Positions 46,349 through 56,543 of a DNA stretch of 64,000 nt are shown here, one piece after another; position 1 is the stretch's first letter, and the number at the start of each line of letters is the position of its first letter. The translations under genes and the position numbers were made by a program. The DNA lies in the NCBI RefSeq assembly GCF_005144415.1, contig NZ_SWJE01000003.1, forward strand, positions 372,001-436,000, in the 5' to 3' direction. Source of the stretch: Trinickia terrae. GTDB taxonomy: Bacteria; Pseudomonadota; Gammaproteobacteria; Burkholderiales; Burkholderiaceae. Below the pieces are notes generated by a model. It had not been told where the DNA came from and did not search any database. It saw nothing but the letters and a program-made list of their open reading frames with translations.

Positions 46349-48043
46349 ATGATTGGCGAATTACTCAGGAATCAGCCGGAATTTGCTTTATTCGCCAGCC
46401 TCGCGCTAGGCTATCTAATCGGTTCGTTCAAAATCGGGCCGATTCAGCTCGGGGGAGTATGCGGCACTCTGATTGTCGCGCTGGTGCTGGGGCAAACCGG
46501 CGCCCGCATTAGTCCCGACCTGAAGAACATTGCATTCGCGGTATTCATTTTCGCGCTCGGATTTACCGGCGGCCCGCAATTCTTCGCCAATGTCGGCCGT
46601 GGCTGGCGCTACGGATTGCTTTCGCTGATTGAGGTCTCGACCGTGCTGGCGCTGGTGTTCGCCGCCATCGTGCTGCTCGGCCTGGACCAGGGCACCGCAG
46701 CCGGGCTCCTGGCCGGTGCGGCGACCGAATCGGCGGTGATCGGCACGGCGTCCGAGGCGATCGGGCGGCTCGGCCTGCCCGCCGTGGAAACGGCGCGGCT
46801 GCAGGCCAACGTCGTGACGGCCTATAGCGTCAGCTACCTGTTCGGGCTTATCACGATCGTGCTGTTCACCAGCCAGTTCGCGCCGCTGATCCTGCGCATC
46901 GACTTGCGCGCCGAAGCCGAGCGGCTGTGGCGCAAGCTCGGCGGCGACGGCGCGCTCGAGAACGGTCAGCGCGTCGCGGCGCCGTCGCTCGTTGGGCGCG
47001 AGTTCCGCGTCGGCCCGGCCGCGGGCATCACGATCGGCGAGCTCGAAGCGCGCTACGGCTACAACCTCGCGGTCGAGGGCGTCCTGCGCAAGACCGCGGC
47101 GCTCGAAGTCGAGCCCGCGCTCATGCTGGAGACGGGCGATCACGTGGTGCTGGTCGGCCGCCGCGAGGCGCTGGTCGAGGCGGCGGACGCGATCGGCGAG
47201 GAGCTCGCGGGCAAGGATGCCGCCGGTTTCCATACGCAGCGGCTCGACGTGGTCCTGACGCGCGCCGAGGCGCACGGCCTGACCGTCGCGCAGATCCGCG
47301 AGCGTGCCGAGCCTGAAGAAGGGCGCGGCGTCTTCATCTCCGCCGTCACGCGCATCGGGAACACCATCCCCGCACTGCCCGGCACGGAGCTGAACCGCGG
47401 CGACGTGCTCACGCTCGTCGGCGCGCCGGACGACGTCGAGCGCGGCGCCTCGCTGCTCGGCTATGCGCTGCCGGCGACCGACAAGACCGACTTCGTGCTG
47501 CTCGGCATGGGCGTGCTCGCAGGCATGGCCCTCGGCCACCTGAGCGCACGCATCGGCAGCGTGGCGCTTACGCTCGGCACGGGCGGCGGGTGTCTTCTCT
47601 CGGGACTCCTCTTCGGCTGGCTGCGCTCCCGCCGTCCGCTGATCGGCTCGCTGCCGTCGGCTGCCGCACAAATCCTGAAGGACTTCGGACTTGGCACTTT
47701 CATCGCCGCAGTCGGCCTGTCGGCCGGACCGGATGCGCTCGCGCTCGTGCACCAGTACGGTCTCGCGCTGCCTGCGATCGGCGTGCTGATGGTGCTCGTC
47801 CCCGGGCTCCTGTCGCTTTGCATCGGCCGCGCGCTCCTGAAGCTCGACGCGCCGATGCTGCTCGGCGCGATCGCCGGGCAGCAGTGCAGTACGCCGGCGA
47901 TCAGCGCGCTCGTGGGGGCCGCCGGCAATTCGACGCCCGTCATCGGCTACACCATCACGTACGCGCTTTCGAACGTCCTGCTGCCGCTCGCGGGGCCGGT
48001 CGTCGTCGGTTTCGGAAGCAGCTTGCGTGCGCTGCACCTGTAG
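46349..48043 (+). CDS. Aspartate-alanine antiporter family protein, first copy
   Basis: A 564-residue carrier of the AAE family. Two hydrophobic blocks (about 1-175 and 380-564), each of about five spans, flank two cytosolic TrkA_C-like domains (about 205-370). GCGTLIVALVLGQTG and FTGGPQFF are family-typical. AspT exchanges external aspartate for internal alanine, building a proton-motive force with AspD. The start MIGELLRNQPEFALFASLALGYLIG is chosen from alignment with the downstream copy. It is 65 bases upstream of its paralogue. Confidence 0.85.
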   Translation: MIGELLRNQPEFALFASLALGYLIGSFKIGPIQLGGVCGTLIVALVLGQTGARISPDLKNIAFAVFIFALGFTGGPQFFANVGRGWRYGLLSLIEVSTVLALVFAAIVLLGLDQGTAAGLLAGAATESAVIGTASEAIGRLGLPAVETARLQANVVTAYSVSYLFGLITIVLFTSQFAPLILRIDLRAEAERLWRKLGGDGALENGQRVAAPSLVGREFRVGPAAGITIGELEARYGYNLAVEGVLRKTAALEVEPALMLETGDHVVLVGRREALVEAADAIGEELAGKDAAGFHTQRLDVVLTRAEAHGLTVAQIRERAEPEEGRGVFISAVTRIGNTIPALPGTELNRGDVLTLVGAPDDVERGASLLGYALPATDKTDFVLLGMGVLAGMALGHLSARIGSVALTLGTGGGCLLSGLLFGWLRSRRPLIGSLPSAAAQILKDFGLGTFIAAVGLSAGPDALALVHQYGLALPAIGVLMVLVPGLLSLCIGRALLKLDAPMLLGAIAGQQCSTPAISALVGAAGNSTPVIGYTITYALSNVLLPLAGPVVVGFGSSLRALHL

Positions 48044-48108
48044 CCGACGGCGGCCGGTCAGGCCGGGCCGCGCGCTCGCCGGATTTCTTCAACTACGAAG
48101 AGGACACG

Positions 48109-49791
48109 ATGACTTGGCTCCATGACATCTTTCACAGGTCGCCGGAGATCGCCTTATTCATATCGCTGGCGATCGGCTACTACATCGGGCAGATCAATTT
48201 CGGCAAATTCCAGCTGGGCGGGGTCGGCGGTTCGCTGCTTGCCGCCGTGGTCGTGAGCCAGGTCGGGGTGGAGATCGACAACGGCGTGAAGGCCGTGATG
48301 TTCGCGGTGTTCATCTACGCCGTGGGCTACGAATCGGGGCCCGGGTTCTTCAACTCGATCAACCGCAAGACGCTGCGCGAAATCGCGATGGCGGTGTTCC
48401 TGGCGGTGTCGGCGCTCGCCACGGTGATTGTGTGCGCACGCATTTTCCATCTCGACAAGGGTCTCGCGGCGGGTCTCGCGGGCGGCGCGCTGACGCAGTC
48501 GGCCATCATCGGCACGGCCGGCGACGCGATCTCGCGCCTCGGCCTGCCACCCGACCAGGTCAAGTTTCTGCAGTCGGAAGTGGCGATTGCCTATGCGGTG
48601 ACCTACGTGTTCGGCTCGCTCGGAGCGATCGTCGTCTGCGTGAACATCCTGCCGAAGTTCATGGGCCAGGGCTTGCGCGAAGCGTCGATCGAAGCCGAGA
48701 AGCTGCTCTCGGGCAGCGCGGCGAAAGCGCCGGGGCAGCGCGCCGCGATGCCGGTGCTGGTCGGCCGGGCGTATCGGGTGGGTCCGGCGGCGGGGCGCTC
48801 GATCGCCGAGATCGAGCAAAGCCACAACGACCTCGTCACGATCGAAAAGGTCCGCCGCCACGGCAAGGCCGTCGAGCCGACGCCCGAGCTCAAGCTGCAG
48901 GCGGACGATGTGATCCTGGTGGTCGGCCGCCGCGAGGGCGTTGTCGAAGCCGCGCCGCAGATTGGCGAGGAAGTGGCCGACACCGATGGCGTCTCCACCG
49001 TGATGCAGACGCGCCAGGCCGTGTTCACGCGCAAGGGCATGAACAACGTGTCGATCGCCGAAGTGCGCGAGCAGGTCGATCGCGAGCTGCGCCACGGCGT
49101 CTACGTGGAAGGCGCGACGCGTGCCGGCCAGCCGCTGCCGATCCTGCCCGACACGAAGATGCAGCACGGCGACGTCATCACGTTCTACGGCACTCCGAAG
49201 GATACGAAGCGCGCGGTCGAGCTGGCCGGCTACGAAATGCCGTATTCGAATAAGACTGACTTTATCTACATGGGCGTCGGTCTCGTGCTCGGCCTGCTGA
49301 TCGGCCTCGTCGTCGAGCGGGTCGACGGGATTCCGCTCACGCTCGGCTCGGGCGGCGGGTGTCTCCTCGCCGGCCTGCTGTTCGGCTGGATGCGCGGCAA
49401 GCATCCGATGTACGGCGTGATGCCGACGCAAGCCTCGCAGCTCTTGAAGGATTTCGGCCTGGCGGCGTTCGTCGCGGTGGTCGGCCTCAATTCGGGCTTG
49501 CAGGCCGTGGTGACCGTCAAGCAAAGCGGCATGACGATCTTCCTGCTCGGCATCTTCGTCACGATGTTCCCGCTGATCCTGACGATGCTCTTCGGCCGCT
49601 ACGTCTTGCGCTACAACAACTCGGCCATCCTGGCGGGCGCGCTCTCCGGCTCGCGCAGCGCGAACCCGGCGTTCGGCGGCGTGCTCGACAAGGCCGAAAG
49701 CGCCGTGCCGACCGTGCCGTTCGCCATCACCTATGCAATCGCCAACGTGCTGCTGACTCTGCTCGGTCCGCTCGTCGTTGGCCTCGTTTGA
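48109..49791 (+). CDS. aspT: Aspartate-alanine antiporter AspT, second copy
   Basis: The 560-residue paralogue has the same plan: five-span blocks around residues 10-180 and 380-560 with two TrkA_C-like domains between. GYYIGQINFGKFQLGGVGGSLLAAVVVSQVG and FAVFIYAVGYESGPGFF match AspT strongly. Being next to aspD, it is the better candidate for the aspartate:alanine exchanger. Start ATG follows GAAGAGGAC. The first gene copy is diverged, so the two may differ in substrate or form a mixed dimer. Confidence 0.88.
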   Translation: MTWLHDIFHRSPEIALFISLAIGYYIGQINFGKFQLGGVGGSLLAAVVVSQVGVEIDNGVKAVMFAVFIYAVGYESGPGFFNSINRKTLREIAMAVFLAVSALATVIVCARIFHLDKGLAAGLAGGALTQSAIIGTAGDAISRLGLPPDQVKFLQSEVAIAYAVTYVFGSLGAIVVCVNILPKFMGQGLREASIEAEKLLSGSAAKAPGQRAAMPVLVGRAYRVGPAAGRSIAEIEQSHNDLVTIEKVRRHGKAVEPTPELKLQADDVILVVGRREGVVEAAPQIGEEVADTDGVSTVMQTRQAVFTRKGMNNVSIAEVREQVDRELRHGVYVEGATRAGQPLPILPDTKMQHGDVITFYGTPKDTKRAVELAGYEMPYSNKTDFIYMGVGLVLGLLIGLVVERVDGIPLTLGSGGGCLLAGLLFGWMRGKHPMYGVMPTQASQLLKDFGLAAFVAVVGLNSGLQAVVTVKQSGMTIFLLGIFVTMFPLILTMLFGRYVLRYNNSAILAGALSGSRSANPAFGGVLDKAESAVPTVPFAITYAIANVLLTLLGPLVVGLV

Positions 49792-49830
49792 CCCCGGGGC
49801 TTCGCCGCTCCGGATTTGCAGCAACTCAAA

Positions 49831-49858
49831 CGCCCCGCGCCGCGGCGTGGCCGGGGCG
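49831..49858 (+). promoter_or_regulatory. Hairpin between aspT and aspD
   Basis: CGCCCCG pairs with CGGGGCG around a GC-rich palindromic loop, in the 99-base gap before aspD. There is no T-run. It may protect the aspD part of the message or give partial termination. Confidence 0.4.
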
Positions 49859-49890
49859 CCGAACATGGAACTACTTGGAGAGCCACAATC

Positions 49891-51549
49891 ATGGCAAAGC
49901 TAAGCAAAGACGAGATGTCCACCCTGATTGGCAAGCTAGGGTCGCTTAGCCCGTTCGAGCAAAAGGACGTGCTGATCAAGGTCGCGCGCGGCGAACAAGC
50001 CGAGCGTCCGGCTGACCGCCAGATGCTCAACGCCGGCCGCGGCAACCCGAACTTCCTCGCCACCGAGCCGCGCCATGCATTCTGGCAGCTCGGCCGCTTC
50101 GCGACGCACGAAGCCGAGCGCTCGTTCGGCCATATCCCCGGCGGCGTGGGCGGCTTCGCGCTGCGCGGCGGCCTGCGCGAATCGTTCAGCCGCTTCCTCG
50201 ACGAAAACGAGGGCGAGCCCGGCATTACCTTCCTGAAGAGAACCGCCCACTACGTGCGCGACCACTTGGGCCTCGACATCGAGGACTTTCTCTACGAGAT
50301 GGCCGACGGCATCCTTGCCTGCAACTATCCGGTGCCGGACCGCATGCTGAAGCTGTCGGAAGTGATCGTCGGCGAGTACCTCAAGAAGGAGATGATCGGC
50401 GACCACCCGTTCGCCGGCAAGTTCGACACCTACGCGGTCGAAGGCGGCACGGCGGCGATGACGTACATCTTCAACACGATGCGCGAGAACCACCTGATCA
50501 AGGCGGGCGACACGATCGCGCTCGGCATGCCGATCTTCACGCCGTACATCGAGATCCCCGAGCTGAACGACTACAAGCTCAACGTCGTGCATCTCGAGGC
50601 GAAGGTCGAGAACGGCTGGCAATACTCGAAGCAAGAGCTCGACAAGCTGCGCGACCCGAAGGTCAAGGCGTTCTTCCTCGTGAACCCGAGCAATCCGCCG
50701 TCGGTGAAGATCAGCGACGAGAGCCTCAAGCACATCGCCGAGATCGTCAAGGTCCGCCCGGACCTGATCTTCCTGACCGACGACGTGTACGGCACGTTCG
50801 CCGACAACTTCACGTCACTGTTCGCGCTCGCGCCGCACAACACGATCCTCGTGTACTCGTACTCGAAATACTTCGGCGCGACCGGCTGGCGCCTGGGCAC
50901 GGTGAGCACGCACGAAGACAACGTGCTCGACCGCCTGATCGCCGAGCTGCCGAAGAACCTCAAGGACGAGTTGCATCACCGCTACGAGTCGATCACGACC
51001 GAGCCGGCGAAGCTGAAGTTCATCGACCGCCTGGTGGCCGACAGCCGTACCGTCGCGCTGAACCACACGGCCGGTCTTTCGACGCCGCAGCAAGTGCAGA
51101 TGGTGCTGTTCTCGCTGTTCGCGCTGATGGATACGGAAGAGGTCTACAAGAACTCGCTCAAGCACCTGATCCGCAGCCGCAAGAAGGCGCTGTTCAAGGA
51201 AATCGGCATCTCGTTCGCGGCGGAAGACGAGAACCAGGTCGACTACTACACGGTGCTCGACGTCGAGTACCTGGGCGAGCGAGCCTTCGGCCGCAAGTTC
51301 GTCGACTGGCTCTTGAAGAACGTCCAGCCGTCGGAACTGCTGTTCCGTCTCGCGAGCGAAGCGCAGGTCGTGCTGCTGCCGGGGCGCGGCTTCGGCACGC
51401 AGCATCCGTCGGGCCGTGTGTCGCTCGCGAACCTGAACGAGGCCGACTACAAGAAGATCGGCGTCGCGCTGCGCAAGCTGATCGAAGAGTACGTCGAGCG
51501 CTACAACGCGGCGACGGGCGAGAAGCTCGACAAGAACAAGGTGGTGTAA
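49891..51549 (+). CDS. aspD: Aspartate 4-decarboxylase / aspartate aminotransferase
   Basis: A 552-residue PLP enzyme that decarboxylates L-aspartate at the beta carbon to L-alanine. LNAGRGNPNFLATEPRHAFWQLG, GGTAAMTYIFNTMRENHL, NPSNPPSVK and the PLP-lysine motif VYSYSKYFGATGWRLG fit the AspD group, which is longer than ordinary aminotransferases. With AspT it consumes a cytoplasmic proton per turnover, generating a proton gradient. The start MAKLSKDEMS is chosen over an upstream in-frame start. Confidence 0.93.
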   Translation: MAKLSKDEMSTLIGKLGSLSPFEQKDVLIKVARGEQAERPADRQMLNAGRGNPNFLATEPRHAFWQLGRFATHEAERSFGHIPGGVGGFALRGGLRESFSRFLDENEGEPGITFLKRTAHYVRDHLGLDIEDFLYEMADGILACNYPVPDRMLKLSEVIVGEYLKKEMIGDHPFAGKFDTYAVEGGTAAMTYIFNTMRENHLIKAGDTIALGMPIFTPYIEIPELNDYKLNVVHLEAKVENGWQYSKQELDKLRDPKVKAFFLVNPSNPPSVKISDESLKHIAEIVKVRPDLIFLTDDVYGTFADNFTSLFALAPHNTILVYSYSKYFGATGWRLGTVSTHEDNVLDRLIAELPKNLKDELHHRYESITTEPAKLKFIDRLVADSRTVALNHTAGLSTPQQVQMVLFSLFALMDTEEVYKNSLKHLIRSRKKALFKEIGISFAAEDENQVDYYTVLDVEYLGERAFGRKFVDWLLKNVQPSELLFRLASEAQVVLLPGRGFGTQHPSGRVSLANLNEADYKKIGVALRKLIEEYVERYNAATGEKLDKNKVV

Positions 51550-51630
51550 CGAACCGGACGGCGCACGCGGCCCCCGCGTGCGCATGCTGTAAGCCCGCCC
51601 CTTAGCCGCGGCATCGCGACCGTGGCTTGC

Positions 51631-51664
51631 AACGCTCATGGCGTAAGCCGTGAGCGTTTTTTTT
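51631..51664 (+). terminator. Intrinsic terminator of the aspT-aspD operon
   Basis: AACGCTCATGGC pairs with GCCGTGAGCGTT (11 of 12 bp) around a GTAA loop, followed by a run of eight T. It lies 80 bases after the aspD stop. Confidence 0.92.
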
Positions 51665-51771
51665 GCACTGTGGGAAACACTGCTGCCCGCTGTGCGCGAG
51701 CAAACGACTTGCGCATTCGCGCAGAACGGGGAATGATCGAAGACCCGCTGCATTCACCGAATCGATCGATC

Positions 51772-52995
51772 ATGTCCATGCCTTCCCAATCCATCGCTTG
51801 TCCCGATGTCGTCTCGCTCGACGAGATCCTGCCCGAGGAACCCCTCCTGATGATGGGCGCCGGCCCCGTGCCGATTCCCGCCGCCGTCGCCAAGGCCAAT
51901 GCGATCGTCATCAACCATCTCGGCGCGACGATGGTCAAGGTGATCACGCAGGTGAAGGAGATGGCGCGCTATGTGTTCCAGACTCGCTCGAAGTGGGTGC
52001 TGGGCGTCGCGGGCCCGGGCTCGGCCGCGATGGAGATGGCGATCTCGAACCTCGCCTGGACCGGCACGCGCGTGCTGTCGATCAAGAACGGCTTCTTCAG
52101 CGAGCGCATGGCGGAGATGGCGCGCCGCACCGGCGCGCAGGTCGCGACGCTCGACGTTCCGGACCGCTCGGTGGCGAGCCTCGCGGAGGTCGCCGCCGCA
52201 TTGCGCCGCGAGCGGCCCGACATCGTGACGATCGTCCAGGGCGAGACGTCGAACACTGTCTGGAACCATCAGTTGAAGGAGATCGCCGCGCTCGCGAAGG
52301 AAGCGGGCGCGCTGGTGGTCGTCGATGCCGTCTGCACGCTCTCGACGATGCCGCTCGAGATGGACGCCTGGGGCATCGACGCCGTCATCACCGGCGGGCA
52401 GAAGGGCTTGTCGTCGATTCCGGGGGTGTCGCTGATCGCGTTTTCCGAGGCCGCGTGGGAGCGCGTGAAGCACCGCGACCATGCGAACACGCACTGGTGC
52501 CTCGATGCGTCGCTCGCCGAGAACTTCTGGCACAACGCGGGCTATCACTACACCGCGCCGGTTTCGGGCGTGCTCGCGCTGCACGAGGCGCTGCGGCTCG
52601 TGTGCGCCGAAACGCTCGAAAAGCGCTTCGCGCGGCATTTGAAGTGCTCGCTCGCCCTGCAGGCGGGGATCTCGGCCCTCGGCCTCGCGCTTTACGCGCC
52701 CGAGCCATGCCGGCTGAATTCGGTGGTCGGCATCGAGGCGCCCAAGGGCTTGAGCCCCGCGGATATCTGCGGACATATCTCGCGGCACCATCAGGTCGAG
52801 ATCTCCGGCTCGTTCGGCCTGCCGATCGTGCGGATCGGACAGATGGGCGAGCAGTGCCGCGAGCACAACCTGTTCAGGACGCTGCACGCGTTCGGGCGCA
52901 CGATGGTCGATCTCGGCGTGCGCGTGGACTTGCCGGCCGGCGTGGCGGCGCTCGAGCGCTCGCTGGCGGAGAATGGGCGGGCGACGGCGGCGTAG
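51772..52995 (+). CDS. Class V aminotransferase (alanine/serine-glyoxylate type)
   Basis: A 407-residue PLP aminotransferase. MMGAGPVPIPAAV at the start, GVAGPGSAAMEMAISNL, VDAVCTLSTMPLEMDAWGIDAVITGGQKGLSSIPG (PLP Lys) match the alanine-glyoxylate/serine-pyruvate family. Related enzymes include ureidoglycine-glyoxylate aminotransferase of purine breakdown, which would suit xdhABC 2 kb downstream, but specificity cannot be told. The start is placed after the previous operon's terminator; a Met two codons later is possible. Confidence 0.85.
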   Translation: MSMPSQSIACPDVVSLDEILPEEPLLMMGAGPVPIPAAVAKANAIVINHLGATMVKVITQVKEMARYVFQTRSKWVLGVAGPGSAAMEMAISNLAWTGTRVLSIKNGFFSERMAEMARRTGAQVATLDVPDRSVASLAEVAAALRRERPDIVTIVQGETSNTVWNHQLKEIAALAKEAGALVVVDAVCTLSTMPLEMDAWGIDAVITGGQKGLSSIPGVSLIAFSEAAWERVKHRDHANTHWCLDASLAENFWHNAGYHYTAPVSGVLALHEALRLVCAETLEKRFARHLKCSLALQAGISALGLALYAPEPCRLNSVVGIEAPKGLSPADICGHISRHHQVEISGSFGLPIVRIGQMGEQCREHNLFRTLHAFGRTMVDLGVRVDLPAGVAALERSLAENGRATAA

Positions 52996-53097
52996 GACGG
53001 ATTCGGATTCACTTGGTGCGCAGCAATGGCCGCCTGAGCGAGAATGAAGGGAATCGATCTCGCAGCGGCAACAGCACAGCAAAAAGGGGAGACGACG

Positions 53098-53463
53098 ATG
53101 CTTGCCAACCTCTTCGATCAGCTTCCATCAGCCGCCGACCTCGCGGCGCAAGAGACCTTCGAAGAACTGCTGGGCCGCCCGGGCGTGCGCATCGAGCGCA
53201 TCGTTTCGCTCGGGCAATGCAGCCCGCCGGGCTTCTGGTATTGCCAGCCGCACGGCGAGTGGGTTGTCGTGCTGGCGGGGTCGGCGGGCTTGCTGCTGGA
53301 GGGTGAGCTGCACGAGCGGGTATTGCGCGCGGGCGATTTCGTCAATATTCCGGCGCGGCGGCGGCATCGGGTCGAATGGACCGATAGCTTTTTGCCGACG
53401 ATCTGGATGGCGGTGCATTACGAGGACGCCGCGCCGTCCGGGCAAGCGGTCGGCCCAAATTAG
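53098..53463 (+). CDS. Cupin-domain protein
   Basis: A 121-residue single-domain cupin. The first half motif HGEWVVVLAGSAGLLLEGE and second half RAGDFVNIPARRRHRVEW give a plausible metal site. It resembles small cupins annotated near phosphonate or sugar genes; function is unknown. AAGGGGAG lies 8 bases before the ATG. It converges with the MFS gene with 4 bases between. Confidence 0.78.
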   Translation: MLANLFDQLPSAADLAAQETFEELLGRPGVRIERIVSLGQCSPPGFWYCQPHGEWVVVLAGSAGLLLEGELHERVLRAGDFVNIPARRRHRVEWTDSFLPTIWMAVHYEDAAPSGQAVGPN

Positions 53464-53467
53464 ACGG

Positions 53468-54679
53468 TCAAAGCGCCGCCGGCGCGTTCGGCACGCGCGT
53501 GTTGCGCAGATAAAGGCTCGTGGAGAGCACCACTGCCGCCGCTGCGGCAACTGCCGCAAACAGGAATACCGACCCATACCCGAACTCGCCCGCCACATAT
53601 CCCGCGAGCGGCCCGGTAATCCCCAGCGAGAGGTCGAGAAACACCGAGTACGCCGAGAGCGCCGCGCCGCGGCTCGCCGGCGGCACGAGGCCCACGGCTT
53701 CGACGCCGAGCGCCGGAAACACGAGCGCAAAGCCGAATCCCGTGAGCGCCGCGCCCGCCAGCGCCACGTGGGGCACCGGCGCGAGCCACAGCATCAGCAG
53801 CCCCGCGCATTCGAACGAGAACGACACGATCGCCACCCGGAACCCGCCATACGTCTTGATCGTGCTGGCGAACAAGAGGCGCGCGCCGACGAACATCGTG
53901 CCGAACACGGTCAGCGAGAGCGCCGCATTCGGCCAATGGCGCGCGGCATAGAACAGCGTGATGAAGGTCGCGATCGATCCGAACCCGGCCGAGCCAAGCG
54001 CGAGGCCGATGCCGTGCGGCAGCACGCGGGTGAAGACGCTCGCATACGACATCCGCTCGCCGTGGACGATCGGCACCGGCGCGACCGGCCGCGCGAGGTA
54101 GTAGCCGAGCGCGCCGAGCCCGATGACGAGGATGCCGAGGGACAAGTCCCCCAGCCCATGCGAGAGCGCGACGCCGAGCGGCGCGCCGATCGCGAGCGCG
54201 CCGTAGGTCGCGATGCCGTTCCACGAGATCACCTTGGCGTTGTGCGAGGTGCCCACGCGGCCGATCCCCCAGAGGATCGCGCCGGTGCCGGTGAGGCTCT
54301 CGCCGAAGCCGAGTATGAGACGGCTCGCGACGAGGATCGTTAGGCTCAGCGCGGGCCAGTCCTTGCAGAGCACCGCGATCAGCAGCAGCACGCCGCTTGC
54401 GCCGCAGCCGATGAGGCCGATCGTGACCGTCTTCTTCGGGCCGAGCGTATCGGCCGTGCGGCCCGCGAGCGGGCGCGAGGCGAGCGTTGCGAAGTACTGC
54501 ACGCTGATCGCCGCGCCGGCAAGCACCGAGCCGAAGCCGAGATCCGTGTGCACGAAGCCGGGCAGGACGGCGAGCGGCACGCCGATCGTCAGATAGCAGA
54601 GAAACGTGAAGAAAACGACCGGAATGATCTTGAGCGTCGTGGCAAGGTCGCTGCGGGACGCTGCGGATTCGGCAGGCAT
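53468..54679 (-). CDS. MFS transporter (YhhS/YfcJ-like)
   Basis: A 403-residue transporter with twelve spans. [52 protein letters not shown] has the usual motif A and strongly resembles the YhhS/YfcJ group of exporters. Substrate is not predictable (arabinose-like sugars and drugs are proposed for the family). It is divergent from xdhA. Confidence 0.88.
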   Translation of the reverse strand: MPAESAASRSDLATTLKIIPVVFFTFLCYLTIGVPLAVLPGFVHTDLGFGSVLAGAAISVQYFATLASRPLAGRTADTLGPKKTVTIGLIGCGASGVLLLIAVLCKDWPALSLTILVASRLILGFGESLTGTGAILWGIGRVGTSHNAKVISWNGIATYGALAIGAPLGVALSHGLGDLSLGILVIGLGALGYYLARPVAPVPIVHGERMSYASVFTRVLPHGIGLALGSAGFGSIATFITLFYAARHWPNAALSLTVFGTMFVGARLLFASTIKTYGGFRVAIVSFSFECAGLLMLWLAPVPHVALAGAALTGFGFALVFPALGVEAVGLVPPASRGAALSAYSVFLDLSLGITGPLAGYVAGEFGYGSVFLFAAVAAAAAVVLSTSLYLRNTRVPNAPAAL

Positions 54680-54989
54680 AAGGGAAAACCAGACTTGAAT
54701 ACGGCACGAAGCCGCAATTCTCTCATGGAACCGGTTTCTGCGTGAATCGAAAATTATCCTTTTAGTACATAAAAAACGGTGCCGGAATCAAACAGGATGG
54801 GGACGGATCTCGAATTGGCCGCATTCCCGCCTGCTGCAATCTTTCCGTAAGCCAGCGATATATCGATTCACGAATATGTCCTGCATGTGCGAGGGCCTAT
54901 GGGTTATGGAAATTGTCGGTGATAGCGTTCGAACCGTTACTGCAACGCCGTGCGTCAGCCCTTGAGCACCTCAAGACGAGATCCGAGAC
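54680..54989. other. Divergent intergenic region MFS / xdhA
   Basis: These 310 bases carry no convincing gene. An AT-rich patch at 54745-54780 is the likely MFS promoter side. No riboswitch or clear operator was seen. The promoter of xdhA should lie in 54850-54960. Confidence 0.35.
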
Positions 54990-56516
54990 ATGAGCCAGCC
55001 AATCCGCTTCTATCACCGCAACGCGATCCGCGAAGTCAGCGGTGCGCCCGTCACCCGCACGGTCCTGCAATACCTGCGTGAGGACGCGCATTGCACCGGC
55101 ACCAAGGAAGGCTGCGCGGAAGGCGACTGCGGCGCATGCACGGTCGTCGTCGGCGAGCCTGACGGGGCGGGCGGCGTCAACTTCAAGGCGGTCAACGCCT
55201 GCATCCAGTTCCTGCCGACGCTCGACGGCCGCGCCTTGTTCACCGTCGAGGACCTGCGTCAGCCGGACGGCTCGCTGCATCCGGTGCAGGAGGCGATGGT
55301 CGAATGCCACGGCTCGCAGTGCGGGTTCTGCACGCCGGGCTTCGTGATGTCGATGTGGTCGCTCTACGAGAAGCACGGCCATGAGTCCAGCTGCGAAACG
55401 GCCTGCGCCAGCAAAACCATCCCGTCGCGCCAGGAAATCAGCGACGCGCTGACCGGCAACCTGTGCCGCTGCACGGGCTATCGCCCGATCGTCGACGCGG
55501 CGGTGCGGATGTTCGACATGCGGCCGAAAGCGCCCGTCGACGTCAAGGCCCTCGCGGACAGGCTCGCGACCCTCGCGCGCAGCGAAACCTTCCACTACGA
55601 GCACGCCGGCCAGGCGTTCGACGCACCGCGCACCGTCGCCGAGCTCGCGCGGATCAAGGAAGCGCGACCCGCCACGCGGATTCTCGCGGGCAGCACCGAC
55701 ATCGGCCTGTGGGTCACCAAGCAGATGCGCCAACTCGGCGACATCGTCTACGTCGGCCAGGTCGGGGCGCTCCAGAAGATCGAGGCGTCGGATGAATGGA
55801 TCGAGATCGGCGCGGGCGTCGCGGTCGAGCGCGCCTACGCCGAGCTCGCCAAGCACTATCCCGAGCTGCACGAGATGTGGAAGCGCTTCGCGTCGCTGCC
55901 GATCCGCAACGCGGGCACGCTCGGCGGCAACGTCGCGAACGGCTCGCCGATCGGCGACTCGATGCCCGGCCTGATCGCGCTCGGCGCGCGCGTGATCGTG
56001 CGCGGCGGCCAGATCGAGCGCGAGATGCCGCTCGAAGACCTCTACCTCGCGTACCAGAAGAAGGACATGGCCGAGCACGAGTTCGTCGTCGGCCTGAAGG
56101 TGCCGGTGCGCACCGGCGCGCGCAAGAACCTGCAATTCCGCACCTATAAGCTCTCGAAGCGCTTCGATTCCGACATCTCGGCGGTCTGCGCGGCGTTCGC
56201 CTTCATCGCCGACGGCGACGCGATCCGCGAGCCGCGCATCGCGTTCGGCGGGATGGCCGCGACGCCCAGGCGCGCGACGCACGCGGAGGGCGTGCTCGCC
56301 GGCGCCGACTGGCACGAAGCCACGGCGCAAGCGGCGATGCAGGCGCTCGCCCAGGACTACGCGCCGCTCACCGATATGCGCGCAACCAGCGTCTATCGCC
56401 TGGAAACGGCGCAGAACCTCTTGTACCGCTTCTGGCTCGAGACGCGCCCGAACGATCCGCTTCCGGCGGAAGCCCTCAGCGTGCGCTCGGTGGAAGCCGA
56501 AGTCGCGAGCCTCTAA
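54990..56516 (+). CDS. xdhA: Xanthine dehydrogenase small subunit
   Basis: The 508-residue subunit carries two 2Fe-2S clusters and FAD. The N-terminal ferredoxin domain has KEGCAEGDCGACTVV, and the second cluster domain has CGFCTPGFV and LCRCTGYRPI. The FAD domain follows (about 200-370, NAGTLGGNVANGSPIGDS) and then CO dehydrogenase flavoprotein C-terminal-like domain. It oxidises hypoxanthine and xanthine to urate with XdhB. xdhB is 27 bases downstream. Confidence 0.95.
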   Translation: MSQPIRFYHRNAIREVSGAPVTRTVLQYLREDAHCTGTKEGCAEGDCGACTVVVGEPDGAGGVNFKAVNACIQFLPTLDGRALFTVEDLRQPDGSLHPVQEAMVECHGSQCGFCTPGFVMSMWSLYEKHGHESSCETACASKTIPSRQEISDALTGNLCRCTGYRPIVDAAVRMFDMRPKAPVDVKALADRLATLARSETFHYEHAGQAFDAPRTVAELARIKEARPATRILAGSTDIGLWVTKQMRQLGDIVYVGQVGALQKIEASDEWIEIGAGVAVERAYAELAKHYPELHEMWKRFASLPIRNAGTLGGNVANGSPIGDSMPGLIALGARVIVRGGQIEREMPLEDLYLAYQKKDMAEHEFVVGLKVPVRTGARKNLQFRTYKLSKRFDSDISAVCAAFAFIADGDAIREPRIAFGGMAATPRRATHAEGVLAGADWHEATAQAAMQALAQDYAPLTDMRATSVYRLETAQNLLYRFWLETRPNDPLPAEALSVRSVEAEVASL

Positions 56517-56543
56517 AGCATCGAGGAACCGGAGACCCACCGA

